DNA from: an uncultured Lachnospiraceae bacterium
Lineage (GTDB): Bacteria > Bacillota > Clostridia > Lachnospirales > Lachnospiraceae
Assembly: GCA_900544445.1 (NCBI GenBank)
Contig: UQVK01000057.1
Span: forward strand, 1-23,939
DNA length: 23,939 nt
Direction of reading: 5' to 3'
In this document: piece after piece, positions 1 to 7,399 of the stretch
How the letters are laid out: every line of letters starts with the position of its first letter
Numbering within the stretch: position 1 is the stretch's first letter
Position numbers and translations under genes: made by a program
The notes under the pieces: model-generated
The model's database searches: none
What the model saw: only the letters and a program-made list of their open reading frames with translations
Told to the model about the DNA's origin: nothing

Positions 1-90
1 CTTCTACAGAGGGTGTCTTTCTTTTGTGCAATATTTTGGATTTGCTCATTTATAGTTGTATATTTCGTTATATTATAGTTTTTTTCGTCT

Positions 91-870
91 TTATGCCGTC
101 AGATAATTTTTCATCACCTTTAGCGCGTTCTTTTCCAGTCTTGACACCTGCGCCTGGGAAATACCGATGATCTGCGCCACCTCCATCTGTGTCTTTCCTT
201 CAAAAAAGCGCAGGGAAATGATTTCGTATTCCCTTTCGTTCAGGCGTTTCATCGCCTCGCTTAAGGAAAGGCTTTCCACCCAGGCTTCCTCCCGGTTTTT
301 CTTATCGCTGATCTGGTCCATCACGTAAAGCGTGTCTCCTCCATCCGTATACACCGGCTCGTACAGGCTCATCGGATTCTGGATGGCGTCCAGCGCATAT
401 ACCACGTCCTCCTTCGGGATTCCGATCTCCGTCGCTACCTCCGCGATGGTCGGCTCCTTCTGGTTCTGCTTCATCAGGTTTTCTCTTGCGTAGATTGCCT
501 TGTAGGCCGTATCCTTCAGGGAACGGCTCACCCGGATAGCGTTGTTGTCCCGTAAGAATCTTCTGATTTCACCGATAATCATGGGAACGGCATAGGTGCT
601 GAACTTTACGTTGAGTGTCGGATCGAAGTTGTCGATCGCCTTGATCAGCCCGATACATCCGATCTGAAACAGATCGTCCACGTTCTCGCTGCTCGCGGAA
701 AAGCGCTTGATCACGCTGAGAACCAGCCGGAGGTTTCCCTTGATATACTGCTGTCTCGCCTCCTCGTCCCCTTCCCGGATGCGCTCAAACAGCTTCTCCT
801 TTTCCTCATTGGTGAGCACCGTCAGCTTTGAAGTATTTACCCCGCAGATTTCCACCTTGTTCAGTGCCAT
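91..870 (-). CDS. sigG: RNA polymerase sporulation sigma factor SigG
   Basis: Forespore-specific sigma factor that directs late forespore transcription after engulfment. The 259-residue product has the SigG N-terminal signature (NKVEICGVNTSKL). It also has region 2 (NLRLVLSVIKRF, then DLFQIGCIGLIKAIDNFDP and KFSTYAVPMIIGEIRRFLRD) and a C-terminal region 4 helix-turn-helix (MEVAQIIGISQAQVSRLEKNA). An ATG at 885 is in frame, but the inner ATG at 870 has a perfect GGAGG at 879-883 with an 8-base gap and matches the family start (MALNKVEICG), so 870 is chosen. It follows sigE by about 95 bases. A GTATA motif and a GAGAATTCTC palindrome in that gap could belong to a forespore promoter, but I cannot match a sigma-F consensus cleanly. 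Identity is nearly certain from motifs and from the spoIIGA-sigE-sigG order. Confidence 0.97.
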   Translation of the reverse strand: MALNKVEICGVNTSKLTVLTNEEKEKLFERIREGDEEARQQYIKGNLRLVLSVIKRFSASSENVDDLFQIGCIGLIKAIDNFDPTLNVKFSTYAVPMIIGEIRRFLRDNNAIRVSRSLKDTAYKAIYARENLMKQNQKEPTIAEVATEIGIPKEDVVYALDAIQNPMSLYEPVYTDGGDTLYVMDQISDKKNREEAWVESLSLSEAMKRLNEREYEIISLRFFEGKTQMEVAQIIGISQAQVSRLEKNALKVMKNYLTA

Positions 871-966
871 TGCCGAATCCTCCATCTCATTTTCTATGAT
901 TAGAGAATTCTCACAATTGCGCCCAAATATACCATCCGGCGGGATGTAAAATCTGGAATTCCGCTT

Positions 967-1704
967 CTACTCGCGCACCATCTCCCGTTTCAGCCGTTTC
1001 ATAATCTTCTTTTCCAGCCGGGAAATGTAGGACTGGGAAATGCCGAGAAGGGAAGCCACTTCCTTCTGGGTCATCTCCTGTCCGTCCGGGGTGTTCAGAC
1101 CAAATCTCAGGTTCACAATGGTTCTCTCCCGTTCCGTCAGTCTGTCGATGGCCTTCATCAGAAGGCTTTTTTCCACCTCTGTTTCAATATCCCGGTAGAT
1201 CACATCCTCATCCGTTCCGAGAATATCTGAAAGCAGAAGCTCGTTTCCGTCCCAGTCCACGTTCAGCGGTTCATCAATGGACACCTCCATACGGGTTTTG
1301 CTGTTTCTGCGCAGATACATGAGGATCTCGTTCTCAATGCACCGTGAGGCATAGGTAGCCAGCTTGATGTTCTTATCCGGCTTGAAGGTGTTGATCGATT
1401 TGATCAGGCCAATGGTTCCAATGGAAATCAGGTCTTCCACCCCCACACCTGTATTATCAAATTTTTTCGCTATGTAAACCACAAGCCGCAGATTGTGTTC
1501 GATCAGGACGGATTTTGCCTCATTCTCATATTCCGTTCCGAGATCTCCGATGATCTCGCTTTCCTTATCCGCCTCCAGCGGCGGAGGCAGAACCTCCGCC
1601 CCGCCGATGTAGTGAATATCCCCCTGTCCCGGAAGCAGGAATCCCGGATCCCTGCGTATGATCTTAAACTGTATTTTCCCCGGCATTGCCACTTTTAATA
1701 TCAT
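967..1704 (-). CDS. sigE: RNA polymerase sporulation sigma factor SigE (pro-sigma-E)
   Basis: Early mother-cell sigma factor, made as an inactive precursor and activated by SpoIIGA cleavage. The 245-residue product shows the conserved [13 protein letters not shown] segment that follows the cleavage region. Sigma region 2 follows ([49 protein letters not shown]), then the sigma-E-typical [21 protein letters not shown], and a C-terminal helix-turn-helix ([21 protein letters not shown]). The pro-sequence (about residues 1-31, [15 protein letters not shown]...) does not resemble the long hydrophobic amphipathic pro-region of the Bacillus subtilis protein. The start at 1704 has an AAAGGAG nine bases upstream; a second ATG lies six codons in. 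The upstream gap to spoIIGA is filled with palindromes, one of which ends one base from the ribosome binding site. Confidence 0.97.
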   Translation of the reverse strand: MILKVAMPGKIQFKIIRRDPGFLLPGQGDIHYIGGAEVLPPPLEADKESEIIGDLGTEYENEAKSVLIEHNLRLVVYIAKKFDNTGVGVEDLISIGTIGLIKSINTFKPDKNIKLATYASRCIENEILMYLRRNSKTRMEVSIDEPLNVDWDGNELLLSDILGTDEDVIYRDIETEVEKSLLMKAIDRLTERERTIVNLRFGLNTPDGQEMTQKEVASLLGISQSYISRLEKKIMKRLKREMVRE

Positions 1705-1721
1705 GCTTCCCTACTCCTTTA

Positions 1722-1857
1722 CCGCCTCCGGCGGCATTTCATTCTGTGAAAGAACAGCGCCCGCTGTTCTTTGGTACGAACCAACGGTTCGTACCGGCCT
1801 TCATTTTCGAAGTTCTTTTGCGTTGAATCTGTCATGTCCGTGCCGCCTGCGGCGGCA
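1722..1857. repeat. Cluster of short perfect palindromes between spoIIGA and sigE
   Basis: Four inverted repeats lie within 136 bases: CCGCC-tcc-GGCGG (1722-1734), AAAGAACAGCG-cc-CGCTGTTCTTT (1749-1772), GGTACGAACC-aac-GGTTCGTACC (1773-1795) and TGCCGCC-tgc-GGCGGCA (1841-1857). The middle two are perfect and directly adjacent. The outer two are near copies in the same orientation, both followed by CATTYC. That makes the unit look like a composite dispersed repeat bounded by related ends. The rightmost palindrome lies inside the spoIIGA 3' coding end, and the leftmost abuts the sigE Shine-Dalgarno site. The structure is read directly from the sequence; its nature as a mobile or dispersed element is inference. 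Confidence 0.7.
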
Positions 1858-2655
1858 TTCCCATTGCATCAGTGCAGGGTGCAGAATCAGTCGGTAGCTT
1901 CCGTTTCGTGTCACTTCCCCGTTATAAAGGCCGAGAAGTGCATGTTCAAACAGAAGCTCCTGTCCCGCCCTCTTCACCTTCAGCTTTTCAATTTCAATCG
2001 CCTGCATCAGCCCTCTGCTTCCCAGCGTATGGTAGGGGATCAGCCGGAACCGTTCCGGCCGTTCCAGTTCAATCCTCCCCTCCAGGACACCGCGTTCCAC
2101 CACGCTCACCGGTTTTCCGCCGATCGGGTCATACAGGGTATTTCCGCTGTCGATCAGCGCTTCTGTCACAATCCGTACATTACCCTCGATCAGTTCTGCC
2201 GTCACCACCGTCTGTTCCCGCCTTCTTCTCTCCCGTTTCCAGAAAAGAGCCGTTCCCGACGCTGCCGCCAGCATCAGAGCGGAGATTGCAGCCGCGCTTT
2301 CCCGGAAAAGTTCGGGAACCGCATACATAACTCCGGCGAGCAGAAACCCCGCGGTGCAGTAAAAAAGGACGGCCCGCAGCAGGAGTCCGGGCAGGCGGAT
2401 CCGAAAAATCAGAAGCAGCCCGGCCAGCGTTCCGGCCGCGAGCAGAATCCTTTTGGGCAGGCTTCCGATTCCGGGCAGCAGAAATACCGCACAGAAAAAA
2501 AGCGCCTCCGCGCCTGACCCCAAAACCAGCCTGAAAATGGACGTGGCAACAGAGGGCGCACGCCAGTTCAGAAAGGCCCCGGTCAGGAGGAGAAGCGCCA
2601 GTGTCTGCACAGCCTGCAGCAAAAACAGACGGTCTATGTAGACAATATACTTCAC
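1801..2655 (-). CDS. spoIIGA: Sigma-E processing peptidase SpoIIGA
   Basis: Membrane aspartic protease that removes the pro-sequence of SigE in response to forespore signalling through SpoIIR. The 284-residue product has about five hydrophobic segments in residues 1-135, then a basic stretch (RERRRREQ). A cytoplasmic protease domain follows, with the catalytic D169-S-G-N motif (ALIDSGNTLYDPIGG) and a PYHTLGSRG segment. The start is GTG at 2655, supported by AGGAGGT at 2661-2667 five bases upstream. The last about 20 residues (WECRRRRHGH...) are partly encoded by a palindromic repeat and probably extend beyond the conserved domain. It is transcribed from a Spo0A-type promoter upstream and is followed by sigE, its substrate. 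Confidence 0.95.
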   Translation of the reverse strand: MKYIVYIDRLFLLQAVQTLALLLLTGAFLNWRAPSVATSIFRLVLGSGAEALFFCAVFLLPGIGSLPKRILLAAGTLAGLLLIFRIRLPGLLLRAVLFYCTAGFLLAGVMYAVPELFRESAAAISALMLAAASGTALFWKRERRRREQTVVTAELIEGNVRIVTEALIDSGNTLYDPIGGKPVSVVERGVLEGRIELERPERFRLIPYHTLGSRGLMQAIEIEKLKVKRAGQELLFEHALLGLYNGEVTRNGSYRLILHPALMQWECRRRRHGHDRFNAKELRK

Positions 2656-2682
2656 CTCTCACCTCCTGTTAGGTATGGGAAC

Positions 2683-2758
2683 ATTATACGGACAGACAGC
2701 CGCATTTTTTGTCAAAATTCTTCGTATTACCAGCGAAAGCCGTCTGCATTTTTCGACA
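2683..2758 (-). promoter_or_regulatory. Putative Spo0A-activated spoIIG promoter
   Basis: On the minus strand, TTGACA (2710-2715) and TATAAT (2683-2688) are separated by 21 bases, too long for ordinary sigma-A use. The B. subtilis spoIIG promoter is known for a similar over-long spacing (22 bp) and for Spo0A boxes near -90 and -45. Here a perfect 0A box, TGTCGAA, lies at 2752-2758 (about -80 from the expected start). A one-mismatch box, TGACAAA, overlaps the -35. The perfect box lies inside the last codons of the kinase gene. The layout is seen in the sequence; Spo0A control is inferred by homology. Confidence 0.75.
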
Positions 2759-3824
2759 AAATTTCCGACCGTTTCCCTGCTGCCCTTCGAATCGCATTTT
2801 CGAAATCGTGCCGGATGCCCAGCAGTCTCCCCTTCTCGTCCTCCTGTCGTACCATTCTCCATACCGAGCCTTGAGAAAAGGCTGCAAGCCGCTTTCCGGA
2901 ACAGAGAGCCTCCTTGCCCGCCTCCTGTCCCTTCGGGAAGGAATCGGCTCTGCCTCCCCGATTCCAGACTGCCGGAAAGCACAGAAGCATGCTGAGAACC
3001 GCCCCAAGAAGAACGAACCCTGCTCTTCTCCGCCAGCGTTTTTCAGACCGCTTTCCCTCTTCCTTTTCCAGAAAGCTTTCCAGCGCCTTTTCCATTTCAC
3101 CCGCGTCTGAAAACCGCTTTTTTCTGTCCCCGCGCAGTGCACATTCTGCAATTTTCCACAATTGCTCCGGCACGCCCTCCGGTTTTTCCGGCTCCGCCTG
3201 CGGTTTCTTTCCGGTAAGCATCACCTGCAGCACCACTCCGAGGCTGTAAACATCACTTCCGGCATCCGCCTTTCCGTCCTCATACAGCTCCGGCGCCGCA
3301 AATCCCGGCGTTATGGCCGGAACACGTTTCTTTCCGGACTCGTTTTCCCTTTCGCCCGCAAGTACGGCGCTTCCGAAATCGATCAGACGGGGACCGTCCT
3401 GCGTGAGGATGATGTTTGAGGGCTTCAGATCCAGATGCAGAATGGCAGGCTTTCCCCCATGCAGTTTTTCCAGCGCTCCGCAAAGCTGAAGCGCGCAGTC
3501 TGCAGCCTCCCTCCAGCCGAAGGGACCATCCTGGATCAGCTTCTCCTCCAGGGTCTGCCCCTGTACCCAGTCCATCACCAGATACCGCTTTCCGTCTTTC
3601 CAGAAATATTCCACAAGGCGCGGAAAGCAGGGGCTGTCCAGCTCCCGCAGGATTCGGAATTCCTCTTCCCCGCTGTTTTCCCCGGTTCCATCCTCCATTT
3701 CTGCTTCCGGCTTCCACTCCTTCATTGCCCAGAGCTTGCCAAGCTTTCTGTCCCGCACCAGATAGGTCCGCCCGCAGCCTCCCTCTCCCAGCTTCCTCAG
3801 AATTCTGTACCTTTCTGTCGTCAT
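2727..3824 (-). CDS. Membrane-anchored serine/threonine protein kinase
   Basis: Hanks-type protein kinase of 365 residues. It shows a glycine loop (GEGGCG, residues 13-18), the ATP lysine (AMK, K35), the catalytic loop HLDLKPSN (130-137), DFG (149-151) and APE (177-179). The kinase core ends near residue 255. A basic stretch (RWRRR) is followed by one transmembrane helix (about 268-287) and a short, charged outer tail of about 75 residues with no PASTA repeats. HLD replaces the usual HRD. The start at 3824 is chosen over an upstream in-frame ATG at 3884 because AAAGGAGG lies five bases before it. The gene stands directly upstream of spoIIGA and its 3' end carries a Spo0A box. Substrate is unknown; a link to sporulation is positional inference. 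Confidence 0.9.
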   Translation of the reverse strand: MTTERYRILRKLGEGGCGRTYLVRDRKLGKLWAMKEWKPEAEMEDGTGENSGEEEFRILRELDSPCFPRLVEYFWKDGKRYLVMDWVQGQTLEEKLIQDGPFGWREAADCALQLCGALEKLHGGKPAILHLDLKPSNIILTQDGPRLIDFGSAVLAGERENESGKKRVPAITPGFAAPELYEDGKADAGSDVYSLGVVLQVMLTGKKPQAEPEKPEGVPEQLWKIAECALRGDRKKRFSDAGEMEKALESFLEKEEGKRSEKRWRRRAGFVLLGAVLSMLLCFPAVWNRGGRADSFPKGQEAGKEALCSGKRLAAFSQGSVWRMVRQEDEKGRLLGIRHDFENAIRRAAGKRSEILSKNADGFRW

Positions 3825-3944
3825 GCACGCCTCCTTTCCCGTGCCGTCCGGCCCGCTGACAGACATGAATATTCTCAAATACAAAATGGTAAAATAATAA
3901 AAATGAGATCAATAGAAAAAGAAAAAAGAAATGTTGAAAGAAAG

Positions 3945-4017
3945 TGGAAGAAATTCCCGCCCCAAAGCTGTTTCTTCCAGAAAGACAGAGAAGAACCGGC
4001 GGCGCGGATGCGCCGCC
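3945..4017 (-). terminator. Tandem hairpins ending the pyrH-to-DUF3048 operon
   Basis: Reading on the minus strand, about 13 bases after the DUF3048 stop there is a perfect 8-bp stem with a tetraloop (GGCGGCGC/GCGCCGCC, 3998-4017). A second 9-bp stem follows (TGGAAGAAA/TTTCTTCCA, 3945-3979), then pyrimidine-rich, T-rich sequence. Neither has an ideal run of T immediately after the stem, so termination efficiency is uncertain. Confidence 0.55.
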
Positions 4018-4030
4018 AAAGTCCTTCCGC

Positions 4031-5134
4031 TTATGAAAATACCGGCAGTCTGCCTGCCTGTGCAACCGCTATGTAGGTCTTTCCCTGGTTCAGCTGAATC
4101 TCGTTTCCCGCATCGTCAAAATACCGGGTAGGGCTGTAGTCCGCCGTCTTCTGCCAGGTGATATGAATGCATTTTCCCTTTGTGAAATACCAGCCATCCT
4201 GCGTGGTGTCATAGTTGACAAAGGCCAGATAGCCTTTTTCATCCACGGGCATCCATGACGTGTTCTGAACGATCACATTCGCGAAGGAAAGCTGTGTGCC
4301 GTCGGCATCCTTATGGGCTCCGCCGTGAATGGTCTTATCATACAGTCCTGTCGCGGGATTATAGCTAAAGCCTGTCCGCGTATAAGGGAAAATGTTCGAC
4401 AGGTCAATCACATTTGCCGAAGCGGCGCCCGCTCCATACTGGGCCAGCGTATTGACCCCTTCCGCGAAGCTGAAATGCTTCGCGCTGTAATATCCCGGCC
4501 GGATGGTCAGGGAATAACCGAGCTGGGCGCAGGCCTCCGTAATGCCTGCCGCACTGATGTAAGCGTTGTGCGGCGCCCTCCTGTCCGAGCTTCGGAAGAA
4601 CTTGTCCGCGCCCGGCGCGCTTCCGCCCGTCCCGTATTCGTAGGTTCCGGACAGATTGTTGATGTCCGGCAGGCTGATCCGGTCGCGCATATACCACACG
4701 CCCCCGAAATGGATGAGAATGGGATCCCATTCCGTGGCGATGGGCAGATAATAGGCCCGGCAGCTCCGGATGTTCCCGATCCGGGGAAGTCCCTGCCAGT
4801 CGTCGATGATGGCAAGCTGTCTGGAAATTTCCCCCTCCTCCATGATCTCGTAAAGCACCTTTGCATGTCCGATGCCATAGGATGGCTGAGCCGCCCTGTC
4901 CGTCGGCATCATCACCGCAATGGGCCGCTGCCCCGCCTGCGCAGCCGTCACGGGCTCGTTGGTATAGATGCTTCTCACATACCCGGCAGGCAGCTCCTCC
5001 GCCTGCGCGCCGGCCGCCGGGGCCGCCGCCAGAAGGAGGGCCGCACAGAGCCCCGCAAGAAGCCGCCTGCCCGTCCGGCGTCCGCCATCCCTCCTGTTTT
5101 TCCAAAAGATTCCGTTTGTTTCTCTTTTTTTCAT
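4031..5134 (-). CDS. Secreted DUF3048 (YerB-like) protein
   Basis: A 367-residue exported protein of the DUF3048 family, whose biochemical function is not established. It starts with a basic n-region and a hydrophobic stretch (LLAGLCAALLLAAAPAAGA, about 25-43), then a plausible signal peptidase site after AQA. There is no clear lipobox, although B. subtilis YerB is a lipoprotein. Family-typical segments include RPIAVMMPTDRAAQPSYGIG, RIGNIRSCRAYYLPIA and, near the C-terminus, a YDGAAHKD-like KTIHGGAHKD followed by FANVIVQNT. The ATG at 5134 has AAGGGGG just upstream. It lies 35 bases behind rseP, so it is probably the last gene of that operon. ispG would be the commoner neighbour there. Confidence 0.85.
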   Translation of the reverse strand: MKKRETNGIFWKNRRDGGRRTGRRLLAGLCAALLLAAAPAAGAQAEELPAGYVRSIYTNEPVTAAQAGQRPIAVMMPTDRAAQPSYGIGHAKVLYEIMEEGEISRQLAIIDDWQGLPRIGNIRSCRAYYLPIATEWDPILIHFGGVWYMRDRISLPDINNLSGTYEYGTGGSAPGADKFFRSSDRRAPHNAYISAAGITEACAQLGYSLTIRPGYYSAKHFSFAEGVNTLAQYGAGAASANVIDLSNIFPYTRTGFSYNPATGLYDKTIHGGAHKDADGTQLSFANVIVQNTSWMPVDEKGYLAFVNYDTTQDGWYFTKGKCIHITWQKTADYSPTRYFDDAGNEIQLNQGKTYIAVAQAGRLPVFS

Positions 5135-5169
5135 GTGTTCCCCCTTTTCTCTCCTGCTTTCCCGCCGTT

Positions 5170-6222
5170 TTATCTCAACAGCCGGGAAATGTCGTTGAAC
5201 ATGACGACCACCATCAGCACCATCAAAAGAACGAAGCCCGCAAAGTGCACCATGCCCTCCTTATCCGGCGGCACCGGCTTTCCGCGCACGGCCTCCACCA
5301 GGAGAAAGACCAGCCTTCCCCCGTCCAGCGCCGGAAGGGGAAGCAGATTGACCACGCCCAGGTTGACGCTTAACAGCATGGCGATGTTGACGATATTAAG
5401 GGCCACCACCAGCGGCCCGTACGGCGCCGCCTGCTGCTGCACCTCTCCAATCATCTGTGCCATTCCCACAGGCCCGGATACGTCGTCCACCCCGGCTTTT
5501 CCGGTCAGAAGCATGCCGATGCTCTTGACCGTCATTTTCAGTCCATAGCGCACTTCATAATAGGCATATTTGAAAACTCCCGCATTCCGGCAGTCCACAT
5601 ACTCTGTAAAGCCCTGAAAGCCCAGCAGATACCTTCCTTCCGTCTCGTCGTATTCCGGAACCAGCGTCGCCGTGCGCCGCTCTCCATCCCGCAGATATTC
5701 CACCGTCACGGTCCTGCCCGGATTCGCCATGGTATAAAGGTCGATTTCCCTTCCCAGATAAATCCGTTCGCCGTTCAGACGGGTGACCACGTCCCCGCTC
5801 TGCATGCCTGCCTCCTGAGCCGGATAACCGTCCATCACATCCTGGATCACCGGCCTGTCGCTTCCCGCATACCACACCACAAACATGGCGAACAGCCAGG
5901 CAAGAATGAAATTGAAGAACGGTCCCGCGAACACCGTGGAGATTCTGGCCCAGACCTTCGCTTTGGGAAACGCGCCGTCGGAAAGCGTTCCCTGATCCTC
6001 CTCCAGACCGCTCTCCCCCTCAAACATACAGGCGCCGCCTATGGGAAGCAGGCGCAGCGAATATTCGGTTCCCCCCTTGCTGAAGTGGAGCAGCTTCGGC
6101 CCCATGCCGACGGAAAACTCCACCACGGTGATGCCGTTCGCCTTCGCCAGGAGAAAATGTCCCAGCTCATGGGCGATGACGATCACGCTGAATACAATGA
6201 TGAACAGAATTACAGTTGTCAA
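5170..6222 (-). CDS. rseP: RIP metalloprotease RseP (site-2 protease family)
   Basis: Intramembrane zinc protease that cuts transmembrane anchors such as anti-sigma factors and leftover signal peptides. The 350-residue product has the zinc motif HELGH at 18-22 in the first membrane helix. A second hydrophobic block follows (about 95-118), a PDZ domain spans about 122-205 (AGMQSGDVVTRLNG), and the LDG motif stands at 299-301 (NLLPLPALDGG), giving the third zinc ligand. It ends with another membrane helix. Length fits the Firmicute family, which usually has one PDZ. It follows dxr by 16 bases in the conserved order uppS-cdsA-dxr-rseP. Confidence 0.96.
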   Translation of the reverse strand: MTTVILFIIVFSVIVIAHELGHFLLAKANGITVVEFSVGMGPKLLHFSKGGTEYSLRLLPIGGACMFEGESGLEEDQGTLSDGAFPKAKVWARISTVFAGPFFNFILAWLFAMFVVWYAGSDRPVIQDVMDGYPAQEAGMQSGDVVTRLNGERIYLGREIDLYTMANPGRTVTVEYLRDGERRTATLVPEYDETEGRYLLGFQGFTEYVDCRNAGVFKYAYYEVRYGLKMTVKSIGMLLTGKAGVDDVSGPVGMAQMIGEVQQQAAPYGPLVVALNIVNIAMLLSVNLGVVNLLPLPALDGGRLVFLLVEAVRGKPVPPDKEGMVHFAGFVLLMVLMVVVMFNDISRLLR

Positions 6223-6238
6223 TGAATCTCAGTCTCCT

Positions 6239-7384
6239 TTATGCTTTGATGCTTTCTATATATTCATAGGTTTCTGCCTCTGTCTGCAGGATCTGTTCCA
6301 AACTCGGATTCTCTATCCTGCGGTGATGATCCATACACTTTTCAATCAGCTCCGCAATGGATAGGAAGCCGATCTGCCGGTTTAAGAACAGGGCGACCGC
6401 CTTTTCATTCGCCGCATTGAATACGGTGGGCATGCTGCCGCCCTCTCCGGCAGCCCGAAGCCCGAGGGAAAGCCCCCGGAAGGTTTCCGTATCCGGCCGT
6501 TCGAAGGTGAGGGTGGCGACATCGAACAGATCCAGCTTCTCCCCCTTCATGGGCCGTCTGTCCGGATAGAACAGGGCGTACTGGATCGGCAGTTTCATGT
6601 CCGGCAGGCCCAGCTGGGCGATCACCGCGCCGTCCACATATTCCACCGCGGAATGAATGATACTCTGGGGATGGACCACCACCTGGATCTGATCCAGGCC
6701 GACTCCGAACAGCCAGCAGGCCTCCATCACCTCCAGCGCCTTGTTCACCAGCGTGGAGGAATCCACCGTGATCTTTTTTCCCATGGACCAGTTGGGATGC
6801 TTCAGCGCATCCTCCACCGTCATGGAAGAAAGCTCCTGCCTGCTCTTTCCGCGGAAAGGCCCGCCGGAAGCCGTGAGCAGGATTTTGGAAACCCGTCCCG
6901 GATCCTCTCCGTTTAAAGACTGGAAGATGGCGCTGTGCTCGCTGTCCACCGGCAGAATGGACACGCCGTGCTTCTTCGCCAGGGGCATGATCAGATGTCC
7001 GGCCGTCACCAGCGTCTCCTTGTTGGCAAGCGCGATGGTCTTTCCGCTCTCGATGGCCGCGATGGTGGGACGAATTCCGATCATTCCCACCACCGCCGTC
7101 ACCAGCACCTCATAGCCGTCCATTGCCGCCAGTTCCAGCAGTCCGTCCATGCCGCACAGCACACGGACGTTCAGATCGCTGACTCGATTTTTCAGATCTT
7201 CGGCGGCCTTCTCACTCCACATGACTGCAGTATCCGGTCCAAACTCCCGGATCTGTTTTTCCATCAGGGCCGCATTGCTTCCGGCCGCAAGTCCCGTCAC
7301 CTTCAGATCCGGATTTTCTCTTACGATTTCCAGTGTCTGGGTTCCGATGGATCCGGTGGAACCCAGAATTGCGATTTTCTTCAT
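6239..7384 (-). CDS. dxr: 1-deoxy-D-xylulose 5-phosphate reductoisomerase
   Basis: Catalyses the NADPH-dependent rearrangement and reduction of DXP to 2-C-methyl-D-erythritol 4-phosphate, the committed step of the MEP isoprenoid pathway. The 381-residue length is usual. Visible motifs are the NADPH loop GSTGSIG (8-14), LANKETLV (119-126), the metal-binding VDSEH (146-150), and SSTLVNKALEVMEACWLFG with its substrate-binding residues. It is 15 bases after cdsA and 16 before rseP, so co-transcription is likely. Together with uppS in the same operon it links isoprenoid precursor supply to cell-wall lipid carrier synthesis. Confidence 0.98.
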   Translation of the reverse strand: MKKIAILGSTGSIGTQTLEIVRENPDLKVTGLAAGSNAALMEKQIREFGPDTAVMWSEKAAEDLKNRVSDLNVRVLCGMDGLLELAAMDGYEVLVTAVVGMIGIRPTIAAIESGKTIALANKETLVTAGHLIMPLAKKHGVSILPVDSEHSAIFQSLNGEDPGRVSKILLTASGGPFRGKSRQELSSMTVEDALKHPNWSMGKKITVDSSTLVNKALEVMEACWLFGVGLDQIQVVVHPQSIIHSAVEYVDGAVIAQLGLPDMKLPIQYALFYPDRRPMKGEKLDLFDVATLTFERPDTETFRGLSLGLRAAGEGGSMPTVFNAANEKAVALFLNRQIGFLSIAELIEKCMDHHRRIENPSLEQILQTEAETYEYIESIKA

Positions 7385-7399
7385 TACAGTATTCCCTCT

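Noticed and set aside
1..49. Possible start of a further minus-strand gene (MSKSKILHKRK...) with a TATAAT upstream at 72-77
   Set aside because: Only 16 codons are visible, there is no ribosome binding site, and the -35 is poor. The first 90 bases are AT-rich and show nothing else I can support.
870..966. Sigma-F promoter for sigG (GTATA motif and GAGAATTCTC palindrome)
   Set aside because: The -10 side matches the sigma-F or sigma-G consensus too poorly to list as a feature, although a forespore promoter is expected here.
1749..1795. Intrinsic terminator between spoIIGA and sigE
   Set aside because: The two hairpins are strong but no T-tract follows on the minus strand, and the sigE gene depends on this transcript in relatives.
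3280..4065. Minus-strand open frame of 261 codons overlapping the kinase gene
   Set aside because: It is a shifted frame of the kinase gene with low-complexity composition. The kinase frame has every expected motif.
4313..5548. Long plus-strand open frame of 411 codons
   Set aside because: It lies antisense to the well-supported DUF3048 and rseP genes, has no recognisable domain, and has the arginine/proline/histidine-rich composition of a reverse-frame artefact in GC-rich DNA.
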